Shown here: positions 1-8,817 of the stretch, one piece after another
Position numbering within the stretch: position 1 is the first letter of the stretch
How the letters are laid out: each line of letters starts with the position of its first letter
NCBI RefSeq assembly: GCF_003253735.1
Contig: NZ_QKYW01000010.1
Location: 62,001 to 126,000, forward strand
Reading direction: 5' to 3'
Origin: Pseudomonas sp. URMO17WK12:I2
Lineage (GTDB): Bacteria > Pseudomonadota > Gammaproteobacteria > Pseudomonadales > Pseudomonadaceae
Length of the DNA stretch: 64,000 nt
Notes under the pieces: generated by a model
Told to the model about the DNA's origin: nothing
The model's input: the letters and a program-made list of their open reading frames with translations, nothing else
Databases searched by the model: none
Program-made: the position numbers and the translations under genes

Positions 1-219
1 CTTTTGCAGGGGGCCGGCGGGCGGCTGTTCAACCCGGGCGACGTGGCCTCGCTGACCGAGCAGCTGCGTGCCGGCATGACCGACAGCGAGGCCGAACGAG
101 CCGCGCAGGGAGAGCGGGCCTACCGATATCTCAGGCGCGAGCACGATATCGATGATTTCCGCCGCAAATACCGTGAGCTGCTCGAAGGTGATCAGCCGCT
201 GACAGGATCGTCTTCATGA
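1..219 (+). CDS. Glycosyltransferase, C-terminal end (partial at window start)
   Basis: Only the last 72 codons are inside the window; the reading frame is open through base 1. The visible part has the layout of the tail of a group 1 (GT4-like) glycosyltransferase: a GGRLF-NPGD segment followed by a short helical end rich in Glu and Arg (REHDIDDFRRKYRELL). In that family the first segment lies near the nucleotide-sugar site. The stop overlaps the start of the next glycosyltransferase gene in an ATGA, so the two are probably translationally coupled and both serve LPS core assembly. The exact sugar cannot be told. The family call is moderately sure because most of the protein is missing. Confidence 0.65.
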   Translation, partial: LLQGAGGRLFNPGDVASLTEQLRAGMTDSEAERAAQGERAYRYLRREHDIDDFRRKYRELLEGDQPLTGSSS

Positions 220-1094
220 CCGATAGCACCAACCCGCTGCCTCTGGTATCGGTACTTATCTCCTCCTACAACCACGCTGACTTCGTCGAGGCCAGCATCC
301 GGAGCGTGTACGCGCAGAGTTATCCCAATATCGAACTGCTGGTGGTCGATGATGGTTCCCGAGATGGCAGTGTCGAGTTGCTCAAGCAGCTGCAAGCGGA
401 GCTTGGGTTCGACTTCGTGGCGCAGGCGAACAAGGGGCTGTGCACCACACTCAACGAGATGATCGCTCGAAGCAAAGGCCGCTATATAGCGCCGCTGGGC
501 TCGGATGACGTGATACTGCCCGAGCGTTTTTCCTTGCAGATCCCGTTCATGGAGCAGCATCCGGAAACGGGTATCTGCGCGGGCGGCATCGTGCTTATCG
601 ACGGCGATGGCAAGCCACTGCCCGACAAGAAGCAGCGTCATCGCCCCGCTCGGCGTCTCGATTTCGATGATCTGTTCATGGATCGCAAACCGGGACCGCC
701 GGCACCGACTCTGCTGTTTCGCCGGGAGGCGCTCGAAAAGGTAGGGGGCTTCGATCCGACCATTCGCATCGAGGACTATTTCGTAGAGCTGCGTATCGCG
801 CGGGCCGGTTATTTCATCGACATACTCGAGGAGCCGCTGGCCCTTTACCGCGTGCACGGCAGCAACACCTACAAGAACCGCCGCCTGATGATCGACACCG
901 AGCTGGCCATCTATCAGCGCTTCAGCGATCACCCCGGCTATGAGGCGACACGCTTGCGTTACCTGAACGCCATGTTTACCAAGGTGGCCAATGAGGACAG
1001 GGCATTGGCCGGCGAACTGCTTGCGCAGATCCCATGGCGTTCACGTAACCTGAAGACCCTCAAAGGGCTTTGGCGCTATTGGCTCAAGCGTTAG
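216..1094 (+). CDS. Glycosyltransferase family 2 (LPS outer core, WapR-like)
   Basis: A 292-residue GT-A fold glycosyltransferase. The N-terminus has the GT2 opening (PLVSVLISSYNHADF) and a nucleotide-sugar motif VVDDGSRDGS at about residues 43-52. A second acidic pair, GSDD, sits at 95-98, and a catalytic-type ED occurs near 186-187. No membrane segment is seen, so it should act at the cytoplasmic face on lipid-linked core. The start overlaps the upstream glycosyltransferase stop (ATGA). The neighbouring LPS kinase-like gene and O-antigen ligase suggest an outer-core sugar transferase. P. aeruginosa WapR (rhamnosyl) lies in the same kind of neighbourhood, but the sugar specificity here is inference. 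Confidence 0.8.
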   Translation: MTDSTNPLPLVSVLISSYNHADFVEASIRSVYAQSYPNIELLVVDDGSRDGSVELLKQLQAELGFDFVAQANKGLCTTLNEMIARSKGRYIAPLGSDDVILPERFSLQIPFMEQHPETGICAGGIVLIDGDGKPLPDKKQRHRPARRLDFDDLFMDRKPGPPAPTLLFRREALEKVGGFDPTIRIEDYFVELRIARAGYFIDILEEPLALYRVHGSNTYKNRRLMIDTELAIYQRFSDHPGYEATRLRYLNAMFTKVANEDRALAGELLAQIPWRSRNLKTLKGLWRYWLKR

Positions 1095-1112
1095 CGCTTG
1101 TGCGGTTAGCGC

Positions 1113-1775
1113 TTATTGGGCCTTCAGCCACTTTTTCAGGTCGCGCGTGAAACGCTCTGTTTCAGGCCGACTGGCACTATCTGCATAGCCTTCCAGCCAG
1201 CTATCCAGGTGCTGTTGTGTCAACCAGGCGATGTCTTCGCTGTAGCGCAGGATATGCTGCAGGTTGCGTCGCCTTTTCCAAGGCGCAAGCGGGCGGCTCT
1301 CAAGTTTCATGTCCGAAAGGTCGATCAGCCCGAAGCTGCCGTCAGGCAGTAGCAGCACGTTACCCAGATGCAGTGATCGGAAGTACACCCCAAGCTGGTG
1401 CAGTTCACCGAGAAAGGTCCCGAACTGTTTCACCAGCGCTGTGCGTGGCTCTGCATCGAGCTGGCGCAAGCTGTTGCGCAAGGTGTCGCCTGGCAAGGGC
1501 TGATAACGTACTGCGCTCAGGCGCCGTTCACTGATCATCAGCACATCGAGCACCTTGGGCGCGGTAATGCCCAGGCGCAGCAGACCTTGGGCATTGTCAG
1601 CGAAACGTTGTGCCGGCAAATCCCAGAGGTCGGAAGACAGCAACCGTTTGCGGCGGTACAACTTGAGGAAGTCGCCATCGCCAAGCCGGGCTACCTTGAT
1701 GCCCAAGCCATCCTCTTCGATGGTTTTGGCGCCCTGCAACAGGGCATCCAGCTGTACCGCATCGATACGCTTCAT
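1113..1775 (-). CDS. LPS kinase-like protein (InaA/toluene-tolerance family)
   Basis: A 220-residue member of the small eukaryotic-like kinase group that includes LPS core heptose kinases and the InaA proteins. A kinase catalytic loop is visible as HLGN at about 136-139 and the metal-binding Asp as IDLSD at 151-155. The usual HRD/DFG signatures are therefore modified. I chose the ATG at 1775 because it overlaps the TGA of waaL in an ATGA; a longer frame upstream is just waaL read out of frame. It is co-transcribed with waaL and probably phosphorylates or otherwise modifies LPS core in the cytoplasm. Substrate and activity are not shown by the sequence. Confidence 0.75.
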   Translation of the reverse strand: MKRIDAVQLDALLQGAKTIEEDGLGIKVARLGDGDFLKLYRRKRLLSSDLWDLPAQRFADNAQGLLRLGITAPKVLDVLMISERRLSAVRYQPLPGDTLRNSLRQLDAEPRTALVKQFGTFLGELHQLGVYFRSLHLGNVLLLPDGSFGLIDLSDMKLESRPLAPWKRRRNLQHILRYSEDIAWLTQQHLDSWLEGYADSASRPETERFTRDLKKWLKAQ

Positions 1776-2974
1776 GTGCGGGCCTGCCGATAGCGGATGG
1801 AGAGCGCGGCTAGCAGTGCCAGGGGGATCCAGATCAGAAACCAGCTTTCGTTGGGGCGAGATAGGTAGTTGCCTCCCTCGGTCAGCCCTGCGCATATTCC
1901 GTAGATCAGCAGTGCCGAAGCGATCTGCAATTGCGGCAGAGCGCGCAGGCGCAGGCAGCGAGCCAAGGCGAAACCGTACATGGCGGCCCATACGCCAAGG
2001 CCGACCATGCCCAGTTCGAGAAGCACGGCCAGCTCGACGTTGTGCGGGTCGTGCAGCAGGTGGCCGACGCCGGGGATATCGAACTCGAACTTGCTTTCAT
2101 AACCGGCACCTATCCACAGATGCTGGCCAGCCTGGCGCCAGGCATCGCCCCACAATTCAGGGCGAAAGGACATGCCGCGCTGCAGGATGATTTCCGGCGC
2201 AACAAGATAGGCTGCGCAGGCGCCGAGCAGTAGGGCGGTAACCAGATAAATGGCCCGCTTACCACTCATCAAAAGCATCCAGACACTGGTCATGGCCAAC
2301 CCCATCAGCGGCGTCCGCGAGCCGGTGGCCAGTAGCGCCGCCAGCAAGGGAAGCGCCATCAGGATCGGTAGCCAGTCGCGACGTTCGCTGCGCGACAGCC
2401 AGGCCGCTACCCAATAGGTGCACAAAAAGCCCAGGACGTGGGAGGTAAGCAGTGGGTTGCGCAGGGCTCCGGTGCCGATCAGCCGATCGCCCGGCACCGC
2501 GGTGTGCATGAACCAGGCAACGTTGATCAAGGCTGCCAATGCACCGATGCCCGCACCGATGCGCAAGGTTTTCAAGAGCAGTTCTTCATTGCGCAGTGCG
2601 ATCAGTGCGCAACCGGCGAACAGCATGAACACATACAGCGGGCGCTTGGCCAGGCTACCAAAGCCATCGTCCGTACGGCTCCAGCCCATGCTGATCAGCA
2701 GCCAGGCACTCAATGCCAGAAAGCACAGCACCACCGGTTCCCGCAGCAGCGGCTTGATCAGCTGCGGCATAAGCAGCACGCCCAGGAGCGCGGGGGCTGC
2801 GATCAGCGCGTAATAGAACTTGGTGTACTGGCTGCCATCGGAAACCCAGAACATGCCTGTCAACAGGATCAGATAACCGCCTACCAGCCAGCGTGTGGCG
2901 ATGAAGTCATAAAGGCGTGTGCGGATGGCGTGGGGATGTGAAGGGAGTAGCTGCACCTGAAATCCTAGAGGCAT
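1772..2974 (-). CDS. waaL: O-antigen ligase (WaaL family)
   Basis: A 400-residue polytopic inner-membrane protein with about ten to twelve hydrophobic segments and a larger periplasmic loop around residues 260-310. This fits the Wzy/WaaL O-antigen ligase family, which moves O-polysaccharide from undecaprenyl diphosphate onto lipid A-core in the periplasm. Family-type residues are visible: an Arg in the GSRTPLMG segment near 220, and a HDPHN motif near 308-312 that matches the position of the essential His of ligases. It heads a two-gene minus-strand operon with the kinase-like gene. Polymerase (Wzy) is the alternative, but the setting beside core genes favours ligase. Confidence 0.82.
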   Translation of the reverse strand: MPLGFQVQLLPSHPHAIRTRLYDFIATRWLVGGYLILLTGMFWVSDGSQYTKFYYALIAAPALLGVLLMPQLIKPLLREPVVLCFLALSAWLLISMGWSRTDDGFGSLAKRPLYVFMLFAGCALIALRNEELLLKTLRIGAGIGALAALINVAWFMHTAVPGDRLIGTGALRNPLLTSHVLGFLCTYWVAAWLSRSERRDWLPILMALPLLAALLATGSRTPLMGLAMTSVWMLLMSGKRAIYLVTALLLGACAAYLVAPEIILQRGMSFRPELWGDAWRQAGQHLWIGAGYESKFEFDIPGVGHLLHDPHNVELAVLLELGMVGLGVWAAMYGFALARCLRLRALPQLQIASALLIYGICAGLTEGGNYLSRPNESWFLIWIPLALLAALSIRYRQART

Positions 2975-3064
2975 CGGTAAAGGGGCGTATCTTAAAGCAT
3001 CGTCCGGCCGTCGGCAGCGCCCGCATGATAAGCTGGCACCTTTTTACCCGAGGCCGAATGCCTG

Positions 3065-3961
3065 ATGTTCAACCCGTTACAGCGCTGGCGTGAGCGAGGC
3101 TGGCGACCGATAAGCGCCGACCTGTATGCACAGATGTGGACGCGTTTCGGCGGCAGCGTCATGACTCACCCTGACGTCGTGTCGCGGCTGTCTGCGCTGG
3201 CAGGTGTTTCCGTGCGCTACCTGGGTTGGCCGCACCAGGGGGAGTTGCAGGCTGCGATTCCGCTTTGGGGTAATGCGCTGGCGCTTTCTCGTGACGTGCT
3301 CAAACGCATGGGGCAGCGCGACCTCTTCGATCTAGGCAACGCCGAGGTGATACTGCCGATCGCGCCGGGTGCGAAGGTGCCGGTTCGACAGCGTGTGCGT
3401 TATGTGTCCGCCTTGAATGAGGGGGCAATATCGAGGCTGCGCAGGCAGGCAGATGAGCTGGCGCTGGCCCGGCAGCCTGAGGAATACGGTAAGAAATTCC
3501 GCTACAACCAGCGCCGTGAGCTGCGCATGCTCGAAGAGGCTGGTGGCGAGATTCTGCCGGTTTCCAGTCTGTCAGCCCAGGCACTGGCGGCCATCTACAC
3601 TGAATTGTTCGAAAAGCGCTGGGGCTTCGATGTCCCTGGCAAGCAGCATCTCGTCGAGGTATTCGAAGCGCTGAGCGAGTTTCTCTGGGGTGTTTATCTG
3701 CAGCTCGATGGCAAGCCTGTAGCCGTTCAGGTTCTGTACAGGGTCGAATCGCCAGACTGGATCAGCATCGAATATATCAACGGTGGAGTCGATCCGGCCT
3801 CTCGTGATTTCAGTCCCGGTAGTGTCCTCAGCTTTATCAATACCCAGTCCGCATGGGAAGATGCGCGCGCGCGAGGAAAACCGCTGCGTTACTCGTTTGG
3901 CAGAGCGGATGTCGAATACAAGGATCGTTGGTGTAATCGCCAACCTGTTTTTCAGGTGTAG
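3065..3961 (+). CDS. Mig-14 family protein (antimicrobial peptide tolerance)
   Basis: A 298-residue protein with the GNAT/FemX-like fold typical of Mig-14. Useful segments are EEYGKKFRYNQRRELR near 140-155 and the closing LRYSFGRADVEYKDRW motif near 278-293. Mig-14 proteins are inner-membrane-associated and give tolerance to polymyxin and cathelicidin peptides in Salmonella and P. aeruginosa (PA5003). The gene is divergent from waaL and sits 4 nt upstream of dnpA, as in P. aeruginosa, so the pair is likely one operon. The biochemical reaction is not known for the family. An acyl- or aminoacyl-transfer to an envelope component is only suggested by the fold. Confidence 0.8.
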   Translation: MFNPLQRWRERGWRPISADLYAQMWTRFGGSVMTHPDVVSRLSALAGVSVRYLGWPHQGELQAAIPLWGNALALSRDVLKRMGQRDLFDLGNAEVILPIAPGAKVPVRQRVRYVSALNEGAISRLRRQADELALARQPEEYGKKFRYNQRRELRMLEEAGGEILPVSSLSAQALAAIYTELFEKRWGFDVPGKQHLVEVFEALSEFLWGVYLQLDGKPVAVQVLYRVESPDWISIEYINGGVDPASRDFSPGSVLSFINTQSAWEDARARGKPLRYSFGRADVEYKDRWCNRQPVFQV

Positions 3962-3965
3962 TTGA

Positions 3966-5387
3966 ATGGAAGCACGCAAGCAGCGCTTGGTACGCCGGCA
4001 CCGGCGTAACAAACGCATTCTCATGGTCGTGGCACTGCCGATCCTGGTGGCGCTCGACTGGTTCGGTTCGTGGGGAACGGCCCCGGTCGTCATGGTGCTG
4101 GCATGGATCGCCCACGAAGCCTGGTTTTCCGACCACCTCTTCTATTCGCCCCGTGACGATTATCGCCACGCCTTTGCGCCAGATAGCCTTAGCCTCTCGG
4201 TGCTGCTCGACCGTAGCGGGCGAATGTCGCCGCACGCGGGCTGCTGGCCTGAGAGTGCCGACACGCTTGTGCTGGCTTTGCACATCCGCAGCAGCTGGTT
4301 GGGCCGCTGTCTCGACCCTCATGTACTTATCGGCGAGGGCGAGGAGCTCGATCGACAGGATTTCGAGCGGGGCGTCGATGGTGTGCGGTTTCTCAACCTT
4401 TCGGGATTCCTGCCATTGCTGCGCAGTGGGCAACTGAAGCTGAATGGGCGTTTCTGCAAGCTCGGACGTGAGGCAACCCTGTATTGCTTCAGCAATCCGG
4501 ACTACACCCGCAGGCGCGTGATGGTGCTCGCCCCGCACGCGGACGATGCCGAGCTCGCTGCATTTGGCCTGTATAGCCGCAGCCAAGATGTGTCTATTGT
4601 CACCCTGACCCAGGGCGAGATTGAGGCCGACTTCTATCGCCGTCTTGGCCTCAGCGACGCGGCCGCCGCTCGTCTGAAGGGACGGTTGCGCAGCTGGAGT
4701 AGCCAGACGGTACCCTTGTGGGGGGGCGTCGAGCCGAGCCGTTGCGTGCAGCTCGGCTATTACTGCATGCAGCTAAGGCAAATGGAGGCCACGCCAGCCG
4801 CGGCGTTTGCTTCGCGTGAGTCCGGTGACTCGGATATCCGCAGTGTTCGGCGTTTCAATGCGCTAAAGTTGCCGGGCGATATGGACGGTGCGCCGACCTG
4901 GAATAACCTGACTGCCGATCTCGCTGCACTGCTGATGCATTTCAAGCCTGAAGTTGTGGTGCTTCCACATCCCGAGCTGGATCCGCACCCTGACCATATC
5001 CAGACGGGCCGCGCGTTGCGTCAGGCCATCGAACAAAGTGGCTGGCAGCCCGATGTGCAACTGCTCTATGCCAATCACTTGGCTGACAACGACCGTTGGC
5101 CCATGGGGCCTGCAGGCAATGGTGTGGCGTTGCCGCCTTGTATCGAACCGTTGCCGGCCGACCAGCTGTGGTGTCTGCAACTTGATGACAACGTTCTGCT
5201 GGACAAGAGCCAGGCGCTGGCGATGCAGCACGATCTGCAAACGCCGCTATCGTTCAAGAAGCGTCTGCGCCGTTTCATTCAATGGTGCCTGGCCGCGCGC
5301 CGCTGGCCACAAGCGGGTGAGGATGAGTTCTTCCGCAAGGCGGTGCGTCGCCATGAGCTCTTCTGGGTACGCCCGTTCGATGGTTGA
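3966..5387 (+). CDS. dnpA: PIG-L family de-N-acetylase DnpA
   Basis: A 473-residue protein. A basic N-terminus and a hydrophobic stretch at about 18-50 probably anchor it in the inner membrane. The C-terminal half is a PIG-L/LmbE zinc deacetylase domain: LAPHADDAE at 188-196 is the AHPDD-type metal motif with Ala in place of Pro, and HPDH at about 341-344 supplies the second metal/catalytic set. Family members remove N-acetyl groups from GlcNAc-like sugars. The P. aeruginosa orthologue (PA5002, DnpA) is linked to fluoroquinolone tolerance and persister formation. It follows mig-14 by 4 nt and precedes hldE, supporting a role in LPS core or surface-glycan modification. Confidence 0.82.
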   Translation: MEARKQRLVRRHRRNKRILMVVALPILVALDWFGSWGTAPVVMVLAWIAHEAWFSDHLFYSPRDDYRHAFAPDSLSLSVLLDRSGRMSPHAGCWPESADTLVLALHIRSSWLGRCLDPHVLIGEGEELDRQDFERGVDGVRFLNLSGFLPLLRSGQLKLNGRFCKLGREATLYCFSNPDYTRRRVMVLAPHADDAELAAFGLYSRSQDVSIVTLTQGEIEADFYRRLGLSDAAAARLKGRLRSWSSQTVPLWGGVEPSRCVQLGYYCMQLRQMEATPAAAFASRESGDSDIRSVRRFNALKLPGDMDGAPTWNNLTADLAALLMHFKPEVVVLPHPELDPHPDHIQTGRALRQAIEQSGWQPDVQLLYANHLADNDRWPMGPAGNGVALPPCIEPLPADQLWCLQLDDNVLLDKSQALAMQHDLQTPLSFKKRLRRFIQWCLAARRWPQAGEDEFFRKAVRRHELFWVRPFDG

Positions 5388-5469
5388 TCAGTAGTGAAAG
5401 GCACGGCGGCGGTGCGTAATAGCTGATGTGCTATTCTCCGCGACGATTTTGCAATTCCGGAGTTTCCGC

Positions 5470-6891
5470 ATGAAGTTATCCATGCCCCGTTTCGATCAGG
5501 CACCCGTTTTGGTGGTGGGTGATGTCATGCTCGATCGGTATTGGCACGGCGCTACCTCGCGTATATCGCCCGAGGCTCCGGTGCCGGTGGTCAAGGTCGA
5601 TCAGATCGAGGATCGCCCTGGCGGCGCGGCCAATGTAGCGCTGAATATCGCAGCGCTGGGTGCGCCTGCGGTGCTGGTGGGCGTCACCGGTGAAGACGAA
5701 GCTGCCCAGAGTTTGCAGCAGAGTCTCGAAGCCATTGGCGTGAAAACCTACTTCCAGCGCATCGAAAACCAGCCGACCATCGTCAAGCTGCGAGTCATGA
5801 GCCGTCATCAGCAGCTGTTGCGCATGGATTTCGAAGAGCCATTCCACACTGACGCCGATGCTTTGGCACGGCAGGTCGAGCAACTGCTCGATCAGGTCAA
5901 GGTGCTGGTGCTGTCCGATTACGGTAAAGGTGCCCTGCAGAACCACCAGGTGCTGATCAAGGCGGCCCGGGCCCGTGGCATTCCAGTGTTGGCCGACCCG
6001 AAAGGCAAGGATTTTTCCATCTATCGGGGCGCCAGCCTGATCACCCCCAACCTCAGTGAATTCGAGCTGATCGTCGGCCGTTGCGAAGAAGAAGCCGAGC
6101 TGGTCAGCCGCGGCGCGCGCCTGATGCGTGAGCTCGATCTGGGCGCGTTGCTGGTCACCCGAGGTGAACACGGCATGACGCTGCTGCGCCCCGATCACGC
6201 ACCGCTGCACCTGCCGGCACGGGCGCGCGAGGTGTTCGATGTGACCGGCGCTGGCGATACGGTGATCTCCACCCTGGCCGCCTCCATCGCTGCAGGCGAG
6301 GATCTGCCCCAGGCGGTGGCGCTGGCCAACCTGGCGGCCGGTATCGTGGTGGGCAAGTTGGGTACGGCAGCCATTAGCACGCCTGAACTGCGCCGCGCCG
6401 TGCAGCGTGAAGAGGGCTCCGAGCGTGGGGTGCTGAGCCTGGAGCAATTGCTGCTGGCGACCGAAGATGCCCGCGCCCATGGCGAGAAGATCGTCTTCAC
6501 CAATGGCTGCTTCGACATTCTGCATGCCGGCCACGTGACCTACCTCGAGCAGGCTCGCGCGCAAGGCGACCGTTTGATCGTGGCGATCAATGACGACGCT
6601 TCGGTGAGCCGCCTCAAAGGCCCGGGCCGGCCGATCAATGCCGTGGATCGCCGTATGGCGGTGCTGGCCGGCCTCGGCGCCGTGGACTGGGTGGTGAGTT
6701 TCAGCGAAGACACGCCCGAGCGTCTGCTCAAGCAGGTGCAGCCCGATGTGCTGGTCAAGGGCGGTGACTACGGCGTCGACCAGGTGGTCGGCGCCGACAT
6801 CGTGCTGGCCTATGGCGGTGAGGTACGGGTGCTGGGGCTGGTCGAGAACAGCTCGACCACGGCCATCGTCGAGAAGATTCGCAGTCGCTGA
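5470..6891 (+). CDS. hldE: Bifunctional heptose 7-phosphate kinase / heptose 1-phosphate adenylyltransferase
   Basis: A 473-residue two-domain enzyme making ADP-heptose for the LPS inner core. Residues 1-320 are a PfkB-type kinase: GGAANVALN at about 51-59 binds the sugar, and TGAGDT near 258-263 carries the catalytic Asp. Residues 340-473 are a cytidylyltransferase-like domain with NGCFDILHAGH ending at about 355. I chose the ATG at 5470, 14 codons inside the longer frame, because it gives the standard N-terminus and family length. A perfect terminator hairpin follows the stop. In P. aeruginosa msbA lies just upstream; here dnpA does. Confidence 0.95.
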   Translation: MKLSMPRFDQAPVLVVGDVMLDRYWHGATSRISPEAPVPVVKVDQIEDRPGGAANVALNIAALGAPAVLVGVTGEDEAAQSLQQSLEAIGVKTYFQRIENQPTIVKLRVMSRHQQLLRMDFEEPFHTDADALARQVEQLLDQVKVLVLSDYGKGALQNHQVLIKAARARGIPVLADPKGKDFSIYRGASLITPNLSEFELIVGRCEEEAELVSRGARLMRELDLGALLVTRGEHGMTLLRPDHAPLHLPARAREVFDVTGAGDTVISTLAASIAAGEDLPQAVALANLAAGIVVGKLGTAAISTPELRRAVQREEGSERGVLSLEQLLLATEDARAHGEKIVFTNGCFDILHAGHVTYLEQARAQGDRLIVAINDDASVSRLKGPGRPINAVDRRMAVLAGLGAVDWVVSFSEDTPERLLKQVQPDVLVKGGDYGVDQVVGADIVLAYGGEVRVLGLVENSSTTAIVEKIRSR

Positions 6892-6900
6892 TCGCACCAA

Positions 6901-6928
6901 CAGAACCCCGCCACTTGGCGGGGTTCTG
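6901..6928. terminator. Bidirectional intrinsic terminator after hldE
   Basis: A perfect 12-bp stem (CAGAACCCCGCC pairing with GGCGGGGTTCTG) with a 4-nt loop starts 10 bases after the hldE stop and is followed by a short T-rich run. The next gene converges on it from the minus strand, so it can serve both. Confidence 0.85.
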
Positions 6929-6948
6929 CTTTGTGGCGCACGCCGCGA

Positions 6949-7914
6949 TCAGACCGCGGTTGCTGTATCCAGACGAACCTGAGGCGAGTGCGCAGGGGCA
7001 TTGCTGAACGCAGTGCCCTCGGGCTTTTCGGCTTTCGGCGTCAGGTTCTGCAACGCCAGCCAATCCTTCCAGCGAATGCGCTCATCGCGCACCAGCCAGC
7101 CATCCTGGGCGGCGAAACTTTCCGCCAGCCACAGGCCACGGGTGCTGGCCGGTACCAGCTGGCCCTGGCGCAGGGTCAGCAGCTCGGCGGTGGGCCGGCC
7201 CCCTTCCAGCGGAATCAGATAAAGATCCGGGCGGCTGTGGTCCAGGCGCGCGATCAACTTGCCGTTCTCCAGGTACTCGTCGACGTGCAGCAGGCTGAGC
7301 TGCTTGGACTCCTTGGGCAGATCCAGGCGCAGGTCATAGACCAACTGTAGCGAGGCGGTGGGCACGTGTACGTAGGCCCGCGGACGCTCCAGCAGGGTCA
7401 GGTTGCCGCACTGCACCGGGCGCGCCGCCCCGGAACGCGGGCTGAGGCGGAAATGGATGTTTTCCCGGTACTTGAGCGCGCCCTCGTAGGGTGCCGGTAG
7501 CCAGGTGTCGCCGAAGCGGCCATACAGCCAGCCCTCGCTGGTTTCCAGCAGGCACTCTTCAGCCACCTCCTGGATGGCGGTCAACAGCGGCAGGTTGAGT
7601 TCGTGGGCCGGTACGTAGCCGGAAATCAGCTTGAGCACCACGTCGCCGCGGTCGTGGCGGCGCTGGCGCACCAGTAGCCAGTATTCGCGGCCTTGCCAGT
7701 TCAGGGTCAGGCGTACCGAGACGCCGAGGTTGGCCAGCTCCACGGCGAAGCGCTGGCTGTCGGGGAGTTCGACGGGCTTGCGTCGTTCGAGCATCTCGCT
7801 GAAATTCAGCGGGCGGCCCAGGCTCTGGTAGGCGATGCCGTCAGGCGTTGCCTCGACATACAGCGGCAGGGTCTTGAAGGTGGCGGGGTTCTTGCGGGAA
7901 ATGATGCGCGGCAT
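6949..7914 (-). CDS. Conserved protein with a degenerate Nudix-like box
   Basis: A 321-residue soluble protein I do not recognise by function. Homologues beside hldE in Pseudomonas have, as I recall, been labelled 'metal ABC transporter ATPase', but I see no Walker A, ABC signature or Walker B, so that label should not be trusted. Around residues 118-145 there is GYVPAHE followed by QEVAEEC, which resembles a Nudix box with altered spacing, Gln for Arg and no final Gly. It might be a divergent or inactive Nudix fold. The start at 7914 is set by an AGGAG sequence 6 nt upstream. It converges on hldE and lies downstream of the aldo/keto reductase operon. Confidence 0.6.
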   Translation of the reverse strand: MPRIISRKNPATFKTLPLYVEATPDGIAYQSLGRPLNFSEMLERRKPVELPDSQRFAVELANLGVSVRLTLNWQGREYWLLVRQRRHDRGDVVLKLISGYVPAHELNLPLLTAIQEVAEECLLETSEGWLYGRFGDTWLPAPYEGALKYRENIHFRLSPRSGAARPVQCGNLTLLERPRAYVHVPTASLQLVYDLRLDLPKESKQLSLLHVDEYLENGKLIARLDHSRPDLYLIPLEGGRPTAELLTLRQGQLVPASTRGLWLAESFAAQDGWLVRDERIRWKDWLALQNLTPKAEKPEGTAFSNAPAHSPQVRLDTATAV

Positions 7915-7983
7915 GTCGGCTCCTTCTTGCGTCGGGGTCGGCCGCCTGGGCGGCATTAACGGCGTGCGCGGCACGCCTGTTCA

Positions 7984-8817
7984 TCACTGTGCTGATCCTG
8001 TGTTACCACTTTTAGTGCCACCAATAACCTCGGCAACCACGGCCACGTTGTGCGCCAGGTGCAGCGGGTTGATGGTGCCGACGATGGCGCTGCCCACCCC
8101 GGGGTGAGCGAAGATCAGCTCGAAGCTGGCGCGTACCGGGTCTACGCCGCTGTCCAGGCAGACGTGGCCGCTGGCCAGGGCCTTCTTGATCAGCACGCCT
8201 TTGGCGTGACTGGCAGCATAGTCCAATACCGCACGCTCCTGCTGCTCGCCCAGATTGTAAGTAACCATGGCGCAATCACCGCGCTCGAGGGCCAGCAGGC
8301 CGCCTTCGACCGTCTTGCCGGAGAAGCCGAAGCCGCGGATCAGACCGGCCTGCTTGAGTTCGGCGAGGGTCTCGTAGACGCCTTCGTCGCGCAGAATCGA
8401 CAGGTCGTCACCGTTGGAATGCACCAACACCAGGTCGATATAGTCCGTTTCCAGACGTTTCAGGCTGCGCTCCACCGAGCGACGAGTGTGGGCGGCGGAA
8501 AAGTCGAAGTGCGACAGGCCGTTGTCGAATTCCTCGCCGACCTTGCTGACGATTACCCAGTCCTGGCGCTGGCCACGCAGCAGCGGGCCGAGGCGCTGTT
8601 CGCTGCTGCCGTAAGCGGGCGCGGTGTCGAGCAGGTTGATGCCCAGCTCCCGAGCCAGGCCCAGCAGCTGCAGCGCCTGCTGGTCATCGGGGATGGTGAA
8701 GCCGTTGGGGTACTTGACGCCCTGATCGCGGCCCAGCTTGACGGTGCCCAGGCCGAGCGGAGAAACGCTCAGGCCGGTGGAGCCCAGCGGACGGTGAAGG
8801 CTGTGCAGATCACGCAT
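7984..8817 (-). CDS. Aldo/keto reductase
   Basis: A 277-residue NADP(H)-dependent TIM-barrel oxidoreductase. The AKR catalytic set is visible: Asp and Tyr in LLDTAPAYGSSEQ, Lys in VIVSKVGEE and His in LVLVHSNGDD. A C-terminal IVGTINPLHL segment belongs to the cofactor-binding end. The ATG at 8817 shares its first base with the TGA of the upstream FAD oxidoreductase (TGATG), so translation is coupled and both enzymes probably act in one small redox pathway. The same pair occurs in P. aeruginosa (PA4992-PA4991 region). The substrate is unknown. Confidence 0.88.
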   Translation of the reverse strand: MRDLHSLHRPLGSTGLSVSPLGLGTVKLGRDQGVKYPNGFTIPDDQQALQLLGLARELGINLLDTAPAYGSSEQRLGPLLRGQRQDWVIVSKVGEEFDNGLSHFDFSAAHTRRSVERSLKRLETDYIDLVLVHSNGDDLSILRDEGVYETLAELKQAGLIRGFGFSGKTVEGGLLALERGDCAMVTYNLGEQQERAVLDYAASHAKGVLIKKALASGHVCLDSGVDPVRASFELIFAHPGVGSAIVGTINPLHLAHNVAVVAEVIGGTKSGNTGSAQ

